Origin: Owenweeksia sp. TMED14
Lineage (GTDB): Bacteria; Bacteroidota; Bacteroidia; Flavobacteriales; Schleiferiaceae
NCBI GenBank assembly: GCA_949529985.1
Contig: CATIRS010000019.1
Span: 1 to 64,000 of the forward strand
DNA length: 64,000 nucleotides
Direction of reading: 5' to 3'
Shown piece by piece: positions 17,879-26,670 of the stretch (within the stretch, counting starts at the first letter, position 1; the number at the start of each line of letters is the position of its first letter). The notes beneath the pieces are model-generated. The model was given only the letters and a program-made list of their open reading frames with translations, was not told the origin of the DNA and searched no databases. A program made the translations under genes and the position numbers.

Positions 17879-20305
17879 TTATTCTTTGCTGTTATTATTG
17901 AGTCGTTCATTTAGTTCTTGTTCGTTAGAAACTAAAACTTGTCGAGCTTTAGATCCCTCAAATGGACCTAATAGGCCGGCGTCTTCCAATTGATCTACTA
18001 AACGACCTGCACGATTGTAACCTAATTTTAATTTTCTCTGTAGCAGAGATGCTGAACCTTGCTGATGAATTACTACTATCCTCGCGGCGTCTTCAAATAG
18101 AACGTCCCGTTCTTCTGCACTATAGTTACCTCCATTTGAACTGGATTCTTCACCGGTATATTCAGGTAAAGAGTATGCGTTTGGATAGGCTTGTTGTGAT
18201 CCTATAAATTCACACACCTCTTCGACTTCTGGCGTGTCTAGGAAAGCACATTGAAGCCGAATAAGGTCGTTTCCAGCAGAAAACAACATATCTCCCTTGC
18301 CGATAAGCTGATCAGCACCACCTGAGTCTAAGATCGTTCTTGAGTCGATTTTTGCAGAAACTTTGAAAGCAATACGAGCAGGGAAATTTGCTTTAATGAT
18401 ACCTGTAATGACATTAACTGATGGTCTCTGAGTTGCAATTATTAAATGAATCCCTATGGCTCTGGCTAGCTGGGCAAGTCTAGCGATAGGTGTTTCTACC
18501 TCCTTTCCTGCTGTCATAATGAGATCGGCAAATTCATCGATAACAAGAACTATGTATGGCAAGAAGCGGTGTCCACTTTCTGGATTTAATTTACGCGTTG
18601 TAAATTTTTGATTGTATTCCTTGATATTTCTCACCATCGCATCTTTTAGGAGCTCATAGCGGTCATCCATTTCAATACACAATGAATTCAGGGTATTAAT
18701 AACTTTTGTTGTGTCAGTAATTATTGCTTCATCTGTATCAGGAAGCTTTGCCAAGAAATGACGCTCAATTTTATTGTAGAGAGTTAATTCTACTTTCTTT
18801 GGGTCAACTAAAACGAACTTCACTTCTGATGGATGCTTTTTGTAAAGTATTGAAGTCAAAATAGCATTAAGTCCGACTGATTTACCTTGCCCCGTAGCTC
18901 CAGCCATTAGTAAGTGTGGCATCTTGGCTAAATCAGCAATAAAAACCTCATTAGATATGGTCATTCCAAGTGCTATAGGCAAGTCCATAGAAGTTTTTTT
19001 AAACTTTTCCGAATTTAAAACACTTTTCATAGAGACCATCTTCGGATTTCTATTTGGAACTTCGATACCAATTGTTCCGCGCCCTGGTATTGGTGCGATA
19101 ATACGGATCCCAAGAGCACTTAAGCTTAAGGCAATATCATCCTCTAAATTCTTTATTTTTGATATTCGGACTCCTGCTTCTGGAACAATTTCATAAAGAG
19201 TAACTGTCGGACCAACAGCTGCCTTTATTTTTGCAATTTCAATTTTATAGTTTCGAAGAGTTTCAAGAATTCTCTCCTTGTTCGCCTCGAGTTCTTCTGC
19301 ATCGACTAAAGTGTTTGGAGCGACCATATCTGCGAGAAGTTCGTATGTCGGATAAACATATTTTGATAATTCTAATTTCGGATCATAAAGTGTTCCTAGT
19401 TGACCTTTTTTAACATCTACTTCGGGAAGTTCTTGAAGAGCCTCACTATGAGTGTCAATAGGCTCTGAAACCTCAAGACTAATATCATTTAGAGCTTCGT
19501 CTAAATCAATATTTTGAGATTCAATATTGGAGTCTTCTTCAATGGATAACAACATGGCCTTATCTGTTCTATCAGAGGATAGCTCTTCATCTTTGTTAAC
19601 TGAACTTATAACCTGAGACGTTTCGTCAAAAGAATCAGAACTCTGGATATCTTCGTTTAAATCATTACTTACGTTCTTTAGATCCTTTAATGATTTGTCA
19701 CTCCAGTTCTGAGGGGATAATCGTAAGAGCCAAATAATGTGAATGGTAGTAATTCCAATCCAAAATAACCAAAGACCTGATTGACCTAGGAAGTTGACAC
19801 CCCAAGAGTGAATGAAGTAACCTATGTCTCCGATCCAAGCATCATTAAATAAATTTTCTATAATATTAGAAATTATAGCCGTCAAAGAGCTTAGAAGAAG
19901 ACTCCATAAAAGACCAATTCTTAGCAACTTAGAAAGTCGAACCTTTAAATTAAACGCAATTTTAACACCAGTTATAATAATCCACAAAACAGGAATAATG
20001 AATGTCCAGCCAAGACTTTTATACGTCATAAAGAAGCCAATCGCCCCTCCGATTTTTCCAAAAACATTATCTAGTTCAATGTTAGGATCCCATAATATTT
20101 GACTTAGGCCAGAATTTAGATAACTGAAATCTTTTGACCAAGTAAAAAGGGCAGATGTACTTGATATTAAAATGAATAAACCGGTAAAAACAATTCCAAG
20201 TCCAAAGACGGCATGCAAAGACTTATTTTCTCTAAGTTCAGTTATAATGGACTTTAAGACCTTAAGAGTTGGTTTTGTACTTGTGTTATGAGATTTTTTC
20301 GCCAT
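17879..20305 (-). CDS. ftsK: DNA translocase FtsK
   Basis: Septum-anchored motor that pumps chromosome DNA to the dif site during division. The N-terminal 190 residues hold four membrane helices. A 120-residue acidic linker rich in Ser, Asp and Glu follows. The RecA-like motor has Walker A GATGQGKS at residues 469-476 and Walker B VLVIDEFADL, with ATQRPSVNVITG and FKVSAKIDSRTILD. The last 65 residues are the winged-helix gamma domain (ASLLQRKLKLGYNRAGRLVDQLEDAGLLG), which reads KOPS-type orienting sequences. At 808 residues it is a short-linker version typical of Bacteroidota. It heads the operon leading to lolA and lptF and has its own promoter box at 20326-20333. Confidence 0.97.
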   Translation of the reverse strand: MAKKSHNTSTKPTLKVLKSIITELRENKSLHAVFGLGIVFTGLFILISSTSALFTWSKDFSYLNSGLSQILWDPNIELDNVFGKIGGAIGFFMTYKSLGWTFIIPVLWIIITGVKIAFNLKVRLSKLLRIGLLWSLLLSSLTAIISNIIENLFNDAWIGDIGYFIHSWGVNFLGQSGLWLFWIGITTIHIIWLLRLSPQNWSDKSLKDLKNVSNDLNEDIQSSDSFDETSQVISSVNKDEELSSDRTDKAMLLSIEEDSNIESQNIDLDEALNDISLEVSEPIDTHSEALQELPEVDVKKGQLGTLYDPKLELSKYVYPTYELLADMVAPNTLVDAEELEANKERILETLRNYKIEIAKIKAAVGPTVTLYEIVPEAGVRISKIKNLEDDIALSLSALGIRIIAPIPGRGTIGIEVPNRNPKMVSMKSVLNSEKFKKTSMDLPIALGMTISNEVFIADLAKMPHLLMAGATGQGKSVGLNAILTSILYKKHPSEVKFVLVDPKKVELTLYNKIERHFLAKLPDTDEAIITDTTKVINTLNSLCIEMDDRYELLKDAMVRNIKEYNQKFTTRKLNPESGHRFLPYIVLVIDEFADLIMTAGKEVETPIARLAQLARAIGIHLIIATQRPSVNVITGIIKANFPARIAFKVSAKIDSRTILDSGGADQLIGKGDMLFSAGNDLIRLQCAFLDTPEVEEVCEFIGSQQAYPNAYSLPEYTGEESSSNGGNYSAEERDVLFEDAARIVVIHQQGSASLLQRKLKLGYNRAGRLVDQLEDAGLLGPFEGSKARQVLVSNEQELNERLNNNSKE

Positions 20306-20325
20306 GTTTTAATTTAACTCAAGAT

Positions 20326-20351
20326 CAAAGGTAGCCCAATTCTTACCTTTG
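20326..20351. promoter_or_regulatory. Paired divergent -7 boxes of ftsK and arginase
   Basis: Two exact TAnnTTTG boxes face away from each other: CAAAGGTA at 20326-20333 (TACCTTTG on the minus strand, 20 bases before ftsK) and TACCTTTG at 20344-20351 (7 bases before the arginase ATG). Together they form an 8-bp perfect inverted repeat with a 10-base spacer. Only 53 bases separate the two start codons. Confidence 0.65.
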
Positions 20352-20358
20352 TTAAACC

Positions 20359-21333
20359 ATGATACAATTGATTTCAGTAATGTCAGAATTAGGAGCAGGG
20401 ACTAGGGGTTCCTCTCAAGGCTTTCATGCTATAAATAGTGCCTCGTTAGATCTACAAAAAGATCAGGGTGATGAGTCCACTAAATTTTTTGCTAAAAACA
20501 AGGTTATCCATCTAGAAATTGATCACATCAACCCACTATATAGATCAGAATATCGACATGCCATTAATATTGATGGTATAGATAGAATGTTTCAAAGGAT
20601 ATCAGAAGCTGTTCAGCATTCAGTTAATAAAAAAAACATTCCTGTTATTATTAGTGGCGATCATTCTAATGCTGGTGGAACATTGCGTGGACTCAAAAAA
20701 GCATATTCTGATTCTAGAATTGGAGTTGTTTGGATAGATGCTCATGCTGATCTTCATTCACCATTTACAACCCCTTCCGGAAATATTCACGGGATGCCTA
20801 TGGCTACCGCTATTTCTGAGGACAATGAGGAGAGTGCGATTAATGATCCTGATGACAAAACCATCGATTTATGGAATCAACTTAAAGGAGATTCTAAAAA
20901 AATATTACCTGAAGATATAATTTACATTGGCCTTAGAAGTATTGAGGAGGCTGAAAGCTTTTTAATTAAAAAACACAATATGGCTGTTCATACCGTTAAA
21001 GACCTTAGGGATAAAGGCGTTAGTGGCATTCTATCTGAAGTTAGATCCAAATTGTCAAAATGTGACGTTATCTATATATCATTTGATGTTGACAGCATGG
21101 ACCCAAAAGTTTCTAACGGGACCGGAACACCAGTTGATGAAGGATTATCAGAAAATGAAGCTTTTCAATTATTAAGAAATTTTGCGAGTGATGAAAAAGT
21201 TAAATGCGTAGAATTTACTGAGATAAATCCGCTACTTGACAGCATAGGAGATCCCATGGGGGAGGTGGCCTTTAGGTTATTAAAAGAAACAATAAGCTGT
21301 CTAAATAATAGATGTATAAATAATTTTCTATGA
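20359..21333 (+). CDS. Arginase-family ureohydrolase
   Basis: Binuclear manganese hydrolase that most likely splits arginine to ornithine and urea. Metal ligands are seen in ISGDHS, WIDAHADLHSP and ISFDVDSMDP. The substrate loop TPSGNIHGMP is the arginase form, which argues against formiminoglutamase or agmatinase, although substrate calls in this family are risky. 324 residues, cytosolic. The ATG at 20359 follows the promoter box by only 7 bases, so the message is likely leaderless. Its TGA overlaps the argS ATG, coupling arginine breakdown with arginyl-tRNA synthesis in one operon. Confidence 0.87.
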   Translation: MIQLISVMSELGAGTRGSSQGFHAINSASLDLQKDQGDESTKFFAKNKVIHLEIDHINPLYRSEYRHAINIDGIDRMFQRISEAVQHSVNKKNIPVIISGDHSNAGGTLRGLKKAYSDSRIGVVWIDAHADLHSPFTTPSGNIHGMPMATAISEDNEESAINDPDDKTIDLWNQLKGDSKKILPEDIIYIGLRSIEEAESFLIKKHNMAVHTVKDLRDKGVSGILSEVRSKLSKCDVIYISFDVDSMDPKVSNGTGTPVDEGLSENEAFQLLRNFASDEKVKCVEFTEINPLLDSIGDPMGEVAFRLLKETISCLNNRCINNFL

Positions 21334-23108
21334 ATACTATTTATTCTTTAAAAGCAGTCCTTTCTGAATTACTATTTGATTTATTTGGAGTTGACGACAT
21401 TGCAATTGATCTTCAAGAAACAAAAAAAGAATTTAATGGAGACATTACATTGGTTGTGTTTCCTATTCTAAAAAGAAGTAGACTTTCACCAGAAGCGACG
21501 GCTGAATTAATTGGAATACGACTTTTAGAAAAGACCAATATTATTGACACATACAGCGTTGTCCATGGGTTCCTGAACTTAACTTATTCTAGAGGCATTG
21601 TAATTAAAACTTTTGATACAATAAAGGCTACTCCAGGTTTTGGTATTAGAAAAGTTGATAAGTCATTGCCTTCATCCATGATTGAATATTCTTCGCCGAA
21701 TACAAATAAGCCTTTGCATTTGGGTCATATTCGAAATATTCTTCTTGGAATGTCTATTTCTAAAATATTACAAGCTTCAGGAATGAATACCATTCAAGTT
21801 CAAATAATTAATGATAGAGGTGTCCAGATTTGTAAAAGTATGTGGGCGTGGAGTCAATTTAGTAATGGAGAAACTCCAGAGAGCTCTGGAATGAAAGGTG
21901 ACCATTTAGTTGGTAAATATTATGTTTTGTTTGACAAGGAATATAAAAAGCAAGTTTCTCAAAGTATCTCTTCAGGGGTTTCTGAAGAAGAAGCTAAGAA
22001 ATCCGTAAAGTGTATAGTCCAAGTTCAAGAAATGTTACTTCAATGGGAATCTGGAGACTCCGAAATCGTTAAGCTTTGGTCCAAAATGAATAATTGGGTG
22101 TATTCCGGCTTTGATAAGACTTATAAGCGATTAGGTACAGATTTTGATAAAAATTACTACGAATCGGACACATATTTACTGGGTAAAATAGACATTGAGG
22201 AAGGTATTAAGAATAATGTCTTTTTTAGAAAAAAAGATAATTCTGTGTGGATTGATTTAAGCTCAGATGGGCTTGATGAGAAACTGGTTCTTAGAAAAGA
22301 TGGTTCTTCAGTATATATGACTCAGGATATCGGTACAGCCATTCAAAGATTCAAAGATTTTGAAATTAATTCCCTGACTTACGTAGTCGGAAACGAACAG
22401 GATTATCATTTTAAGGTTTTATTCTTAATTCTTGAAAAGCTTGGATATAAATGGGCAAATAAATTACGTAACCTTTCTTACGGGATGGTTGACCTGCCCA
22501 CAGGGAAGATGAAATCAAGGGAGGGTAATGTTGTTGATGCAGACGACTTAATGGACCAAATGGAGCTCGCTGCTATGAAATTATCTAATGAGCTTGGGAA
22601 GGCCTCATTTTATGATGAAATTGAGCATAAAGAGCTCAATATTTCTCTTGGACATGGCGCATTAAAGTACTTTATTCTTAAAGTTGATCCTAAAAAAAGA
22701 ATGGTCTTTAATCCGGATGAATCAATAGATTTCAACGGAAACACAGGCCCCTTTTTGCAGTACACGCACGCCCGTATATCAAGCTTGATACGAAAGGGTA
22801 GAGGTGAGCAGTCAAAATGGAGTTGGGATGACTTTTCATTGACTGAAAAAGAGAGAGATCTAATTTTATTTCTATCTAAATTTCCTGAGATTATTGATAG
22901 TGCCGCTTTAAATTTAAATCCGAGTATTGTTGCTTCATACTTATATGATTTGGCAAAGATTTTTAATAGTTTTTATCAGCAACATTCTGTCCTCAATGCA
23001 GAAACGGCTCAAATAGTAGCGTTTCGTGTTGATCTTTGTAAGCAGATTGTCTCGGTGATGAAAACTGGACTTGGACTGTTAGGGATTAATGCTCCAGATA
23101 GAATGTAA
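21330..23108 (+). CDS. argS: Arginyl-tRNA synthetase
   Basis: Class I synthetase that charges tRNA-Arg. It has an N-terminal tRNA-contact (Add1) domain, the HIGH motif as HLGH in YSSPNTNKPLHLGHIRN, DRGVQICKSM, the catalytic LRKDGSSVYMTQDIGTA, and a degenerate KMSKS as MKSREG. The alpha-helical anticodon-binding DALR domain fills the C-terminus (SIVASYLYDLAKIFNSFYQQHSV). Length of 592 residues is normal. ATG and the arginase stop share the sequence ATGA. It ends 15 bases from the convergent peptidase gene with no visible terminator between them. Confidence 0.97.
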   Translation: MNTIYSLKAVLSELLFDLFGVDDIAIDLQETKKEFNGDITLVVFPILKRSRLSPEATAELIGIRLLEKTNIIDTYSVVHGFLNLTYSRGIVIKTFDTIKATPGFGIRKVDKSLPSSMIEYSSPNTNKPLHLGHIRNILLGMSISKILQASGMNTIQVQIINDRGVQICKSMWAWSQFSNGETPESSGMKGDHLVGKYYVLFDKEYKKQVSQSISSGVSEEEAKKSVKCIVQVQEMLLQWESGDSEIVKLWSKMNNWVYSGFDKTYKRLGTDFDKNYYESDTYLLGKIDIEEGIKNNVFFRKKDNSVWIDLSSDGLDEKLVLRKDGSSVYMTQDIGTAIQRFKDFEINSLTYVVGNEQDYHFKVLFLILEKLGYKWANKLRNLSYGMVDLPTGKMKSREGNVVDADDLMDQMELAAMKLSNELGKASFYDEIEHKELNISLGHGALKYFILKVDPKKRMVFNPDESIDFNGNTGPFLQYTHARISSLIRKGRGEQSKWSWDDFSLTEKERDLILFLSKFPEIIDSAALNLNPSIVASYLYDLAKIFNSFYQQHSVLNAETAQIVAFRVDLCKQIVSVMKTGLGLLGINAPDRM

Positions 23109-23123
23109 GATGATTATTAAGCT

Positions 23124-24305
23124 CTAATCTATTTCTCTGTTTAGTTTTTTTGATAGACCGTCTTTATGAAGCATAATTGATATTGTTTTATATCTCACAA
23201 AAGCTTCTGAGGCATAAATGTAGCCGTTTCGATATGGGTTTTCTCGTTTTCCCCAGGAGTTCTTAACAATGTAATAAGCTGATCCAGTTTGATCCAATGC
23301 TTTTCCAACAATTTGCATTCCGTGATCATCCTGTGTTTGATAATTATCAAACGCTTTTTGACGTAATTCTTGGGTTATATCCATTTCCTTGTGTGGACTT
23401 GTAAATACATCTACTCTTTCTTGCTGAGTCATTTCTTTCCAACTTTTAGCCGGCATTATTGCCACACCATTCTTAAGGGAGAAACCTGTTTCTGAGACAT
23501 CTGTAGCCCATGCTATTGTGAAACCTTTTTCTAGAGCATTATCTATAGTATTCATCATTTGATCTAAAGGAACGTTATAAGATTTTTCCCAAGTCCAATT
23601 GTCAGGGACTTCAATAGGAAACCATTGAGAAAAAGGATGATGAGTAAATGAGGTAAGCTGAATGTAGTCATTAGCATTAATTCCAAGATATTTGTCTGCA
23701 AAGCTTCTCGGGGTATATGATTTTCCCTTAAATGTAAAAACACTTGGTTCATCACCGAGGTATGCATCAAGAACACCATTAAAGCCTGATTTCCATGCGG
23801 TAGATAGTTTTCCGCCATTTTTATCTTTTACAGCATCTAAAACCCCTTTTAACGATGCCTCTAGTTCACCATGGTCATTTATAATTGTTCCATAATTCAA
23901 ACCTGGATAAATAATTTCTGGAACGGCTCCATAATTTCTTATGACATAAAATATATCTGGCTCAGCACCACCTTGAGCAAAATTCAGATTTCCATGAAGT
24001 CTGATATATTTATCTGCCTTGTCTTGATAGACTTTTCTAACCGTATAAATTTCAGAAATATCGACATTTGGCCTCCCAAGTCGAATGAGTTCAGATTCTA
24101 AAAATGCTGTTGCTGAGTAGCTCCAACATGTTCCTGATCGTCCTTGATTTTTAATAGAAGTTGCCTCAATGTCATAGAGTGTTTTAAATTCAAATTTCTT
24201 ATCATTTAATTCGCCATTTTTTGAGACTTTGTTAATGAGCTCAACTTGAGCAAAAATTGATATCTGTAGTGCTAAAGCAACAATAGTTGTAAAAATATAT
24301 TTCAT
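23124..24305 (-). CDS. Exported C1-type cysteine peptidase (bleomycin hydrolase/PepC family)
   Basis: Papain-fold peptidase with a signal peptide (MKYIFTTIVALALQISIFAQ). The catalytic triad is visible: cysteine in IKNQGRSGTCWSYSA, histidine in DDHGMQIVG and asparagine in VKNSWG. The oxyanion glutamine is the Q of NQG. The family includes intracellular aminopeptidase C and bleomycin hydrolase, but the export signal here points to a periplasmic or surface peptidase; no T9SS C-terminal domain is present. About 393 residues. It follows the hydroxyacyl-CoA dehydrogenase gene by 25 bases on the same strand. Confidence 0.88.
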   Translation of the reverse strand: MKYIFTTIVALALQISIFAQVELINKVSKNGELNDKKFEFKTLYDIEATSIKNQGRSGTCWSYSATAFLESELIRLGRPNVDISEIYTVRKVYQDKADKYIRLHGNLNFAQGGAEPDIFYVIRNYGAVPEIIYPGLNYGTIINDHGELEASLKGVLDAVKDKNGGKLSTAWKSGFNGVLDAYLGDEPSVFTFKGKSYTPRSFADKYLGINANDYIQLTSFTHHPFSQWFPIEVPDNWTWEKSYNVPLDQMMNTIDNALEKGFTIAWATDVSETGFSLKNGVAIMPAKSWKEMTQQERVDVFTSPHKEMDITQELRQKAFDNYQTQDDHGMQIVGKALDQTGSAYYIVKNSWGKRENPYRNGYIYASEAFVRYKTISIMLHKDGLSKKLNREID

Positions 24306-24330
24306 AATTAGATTTTTGTGAATGTATTGT

Positions 24331-25215
24331 TTAATTCTTAAAAGAAACCACAGGATTCTTCACACCGTTTGAATAATCATAAAATCCCTTCCCTGACTTG
24401 ACTCCTAAGTCTCCAGAGGTAACCAAACTTATTAGCAAGGGATTTGGTGAGTACTTGGGTTGTCCGTACCCATTATGCATGACGCTTAATATACTAAGAC
24501 AAACATCCAAACCAATAAAATCAGCAAGCTGCAGGGGCCCCATAGGGTGGCCCATTCCAAGTTTCATGATGCTATCAATTTCCTTTACACCTGCAACATT
24601 GTTTTGAAGACATTCTATAGCTTCGTTTATCATAGGCATTAGAATTCGATTAGCAACAAAACCAGGGTAATCATTGCACTCCACGGGGGTCTTCCCTAGC
24701 TCTTTTGATATTTTGATAATCGTTTGAGTTGTTTCGGTAGACGTCTTGTAACCTCTAATTATTTCAATTAACTTCATGACAGGTACTGGATTCATGAAAT
24801 GCATTCCGATTACATTCTCCGGTTTTTTTGTGCAAGCTGCAATTTTTCCAATTGAAATAGACGATGTATTCGTTGCGAGTATTGCATTATCTAAACACAA
24901 CTCACTGATCTCCTCGAATATTTGAATCTTGAGAGCTTCATTTTCTGTTGCAGCCTCAATTATTATATCTGCCGATTCAACTGCATTTTTAAGATTATTG
25001 CTAGGGCTTATTCGATCCAATGAAAGGCTAGCTTCTTCGGCGCTTAATAACCCTTTATTGACCTGCCTATCAATATTTTTCTTTATATTTTTTACTCCGC
25101 TTTCTATTGCATAATTATTTATGTCAAACAGAACTACTGGAAAACCATTGGTAGCAAAAACATGAGCGATTCCATTTCCCATGGTACCCGCGCCGATTAC
25201 TGTTATTTTTTTCAT
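24331..25215 (-). CDS. 3-hydroxybutyryl-CoA dehydrogenase
   Basis: NAD-dependent oxidation of 3-hydroxyacyl-CoA, most like the short-chain 3-hydroxybutyryl-CoA enzymes (Hbd/PaaH). The Rossmann loop is VIGAGTMGNGIAHVFA, the substrate and catalytic region has NTSSISIGKIA and GMHFMNPVPVMKLIEII (catalytic His), followed by the dimerisation domain DYPGFVANRILMPMINEA and LGMGHPMGPLQLADFIGLD. 294 residues, the stand-alone length. It would act in fatty-acid or amino-acid breakdown, alongside mvaB nearby. It starts 21 bases after the sugar transferase on the same strand. Confidence 0.93.
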   Translation of the reverse strand: MKKITVIGAGTMGNGIAHVFATNGFPVVLFDINNYAIESGVKNIKKNIDRQVNKGLLSAEEASLSLDRISPSNNLKNAVESADIIIEAATENEALKIQIFEEISELCLDNAILATNTSSISIGKIAACTKKPENVIGMHFMNPVPVMKLIEIIRGYKTSTETTQTIIKISKELGKTPVECNDYPGFVANRILMPMINEAIECLQNNVAGVKEIDSIMKLGMGHPMGPLQLADFIGLDVCLSILSVMHNGYGQPKYSPNPLLISLVTSGDLGVKSGKGFYDYSNGVKNPVVSFKN

Positions 25216-25236
25216 AGGGGGAAAGATACGCAGAGA

Positions 25237-26670
25237 TCACTTTCCACGGCCTTGAATAACTGTCCAAACAGTATAAATTAAAACTTTAATATCATTAAAA
25301 AATGACATATTTTCGATGTAAAGGAGATCAAATTTCATTCTTTTGATCATTTCATCGACTCCACTAGCGTAGCCATACCTTACCATTCCCCAACTTGTTA
25401 TGCCAGGCCTAACCTTATAAATATGATTATATTGCGGGGCCAGTTTAATTATTTCCTGGGCAAAGAACATCCTTTCAGGTCGAGGGCCAACAATACTCAT
25501 ATCGCCTTTGAGAACATTCCAGAATTGAGGTAATTCGTCTAATCGGTATTTTCTTAAAACTCTACCAATGGGTGTTATTCGAGGGTCATTATCACTACTT
25601 AATTGAGGTCCTTTTTTTTCAGCATTAACATACATTGAACGAAATTTTAAAATATCAAAGGGGTCACGATTCTTACCTAAACGTTTTTGACAGTATAATA
25701 TGGGTCTCCCGGAGCTCAGAACAAAAATGCTTATTATCAAGAATATTGGAAAAAACCCTATCAGTATTAATATGCTAATAACAATATCCATCAATCTCTT
25801 GGTGTTTTGCTGCCAAGGATTCATAGGGTTCAAATGCCATTCTAATAGTGGAATTCCATGTTCGTCAATTTTAACTTGGCCGGAAAGTATACCGTAGGTA
25901 TCTGGAATCATGAATATTCTCACTTTAGACATCTCGAGATCTAAAATTAGCTCTGTTAGTTGGTGATGTTTCTCTGGTGATAGTGCAACTATGCAATCTT
26001 CAATTATTAACATTTTAATACAATTCGGAATGTCTTTTAAATTACCCTTCATGGGGATATTGTTTATGTGATCATAGTCTTGGTTGTCTTCAGTATTTAT
26101 CCAGCCAACAAAGACTTCTCCAGATTTTTTTGAATGACGAATTAATGATTTTATATTTTTCTCAATTTCTGATCTAGATCCTATAATTAGAGTAGGGAAG
26201 GAGTATTTTTTAGATGAAATACCATGTTGTATTCGATAGCCCAAAAGAATTCGCCCTACTAGTGAGCCAAGTAATAATATTCCCGAAAAAATCCCAATAG
26301 TTTTAAAATAATCAGAATAAGAAGAGACATAATCATCTAGAAGAAAGATGAAGAAATATGCTATTGAAAAGATGAACCATACCTGAATGACATGACTGAT
26401 TTCTGTAAGTCGTGACTTCCTAATAGGGTTAATATAAAGTCCAATGACACCTATTGAGAAAACCCAAAGGGTAGATGACAATGCAGCTCCAAGGCTATAG
26501 AAGTTATCCCAATACATCGTCTCCAATCCAAAACGACTGGGCTCGATAAAAGATTTACGATAAGTATAAAGAGCAGTGTATGCAAACCAAGAAATGCAAA
26601 AATCGTAGAGAAAATATATGATTCTCCATTTTTTTTCGCTGTTTTTTAAGTTGTTATTTTTGGAAATCAT
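25237..26670 (-). CDS. Polyprenyl-phosphate sugar-1-phosphate transferase (exopolysaccharide initiating)
   Basis: Membrane enzyme that starts a surface glycan by moving a sugar phosphate onto undecaprenyl phosphate. It has an N-terminal block of four or five helices, a cytoplasmic CoA-binding-like domain at about residues 145-275 (SFPTLIIGSRSEIEKN), one more helix, and the bacterial sugar transferase domain with KRLMDIVIS, LKFRSMYVNAE, RKYRLDELPQFWNVLKGDMSIVGPRPE and the basic C-terminal segment. 477 residues. The sugar is unknown. Its ATG overlaps the stop of the preceding lipoprotein gene (ATGA), which suggests that the two products work together. Confidence 0.9.
   Translation of the reverse strand: MISKNNNLKNSEKKWRIIYFLYDFCISWFAYTALYTYRKSFIEPSRFGLETMYWDNFYSLGAALSSTLWVFSIGVIGLYINPIRKSRLTEISHVIQVWFIFSIAYFFIFLLDDYVSSYSDYFKTIGIFSGILLLGSLVGRILLGYRIQHGISSKKYSFPTLIIGSRSEIEKNIKSLIRHSKKSGEVFVGWINTEDNQDYDHINNIPMKGNLKDIPNCIKMLIIEDCIVALSPEKHHQLTELILDLEMSKVRIFMIPDTYGILSGQVKIDEHGIPLLEWHLNPMNPWQQNTKRLMDIVISILILIGFFPIFLIISIFVLSSGRPILYCQKRLGKNRDPFDILKFRSMYVNAEKKGPQLSSDNDPRITPIGRVLRKYRLDELPQFWNVLKGDMSIVGPRPERMFFAQEIIKLAPQYNHIYKVRPGITSWGMVRYGYASGVDEMIKRMKFDLLYIENMSFFNDIKVLIYTVWTVIQGRGK

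Noticed and set aside
20359-21333. Formiminoglutamase (HutG) completing a hut pathway with hutH
   Set aside because: The loop TPSGNIHGMP is the arginase form, and the gene is 10 kb from hutH in a different operon.
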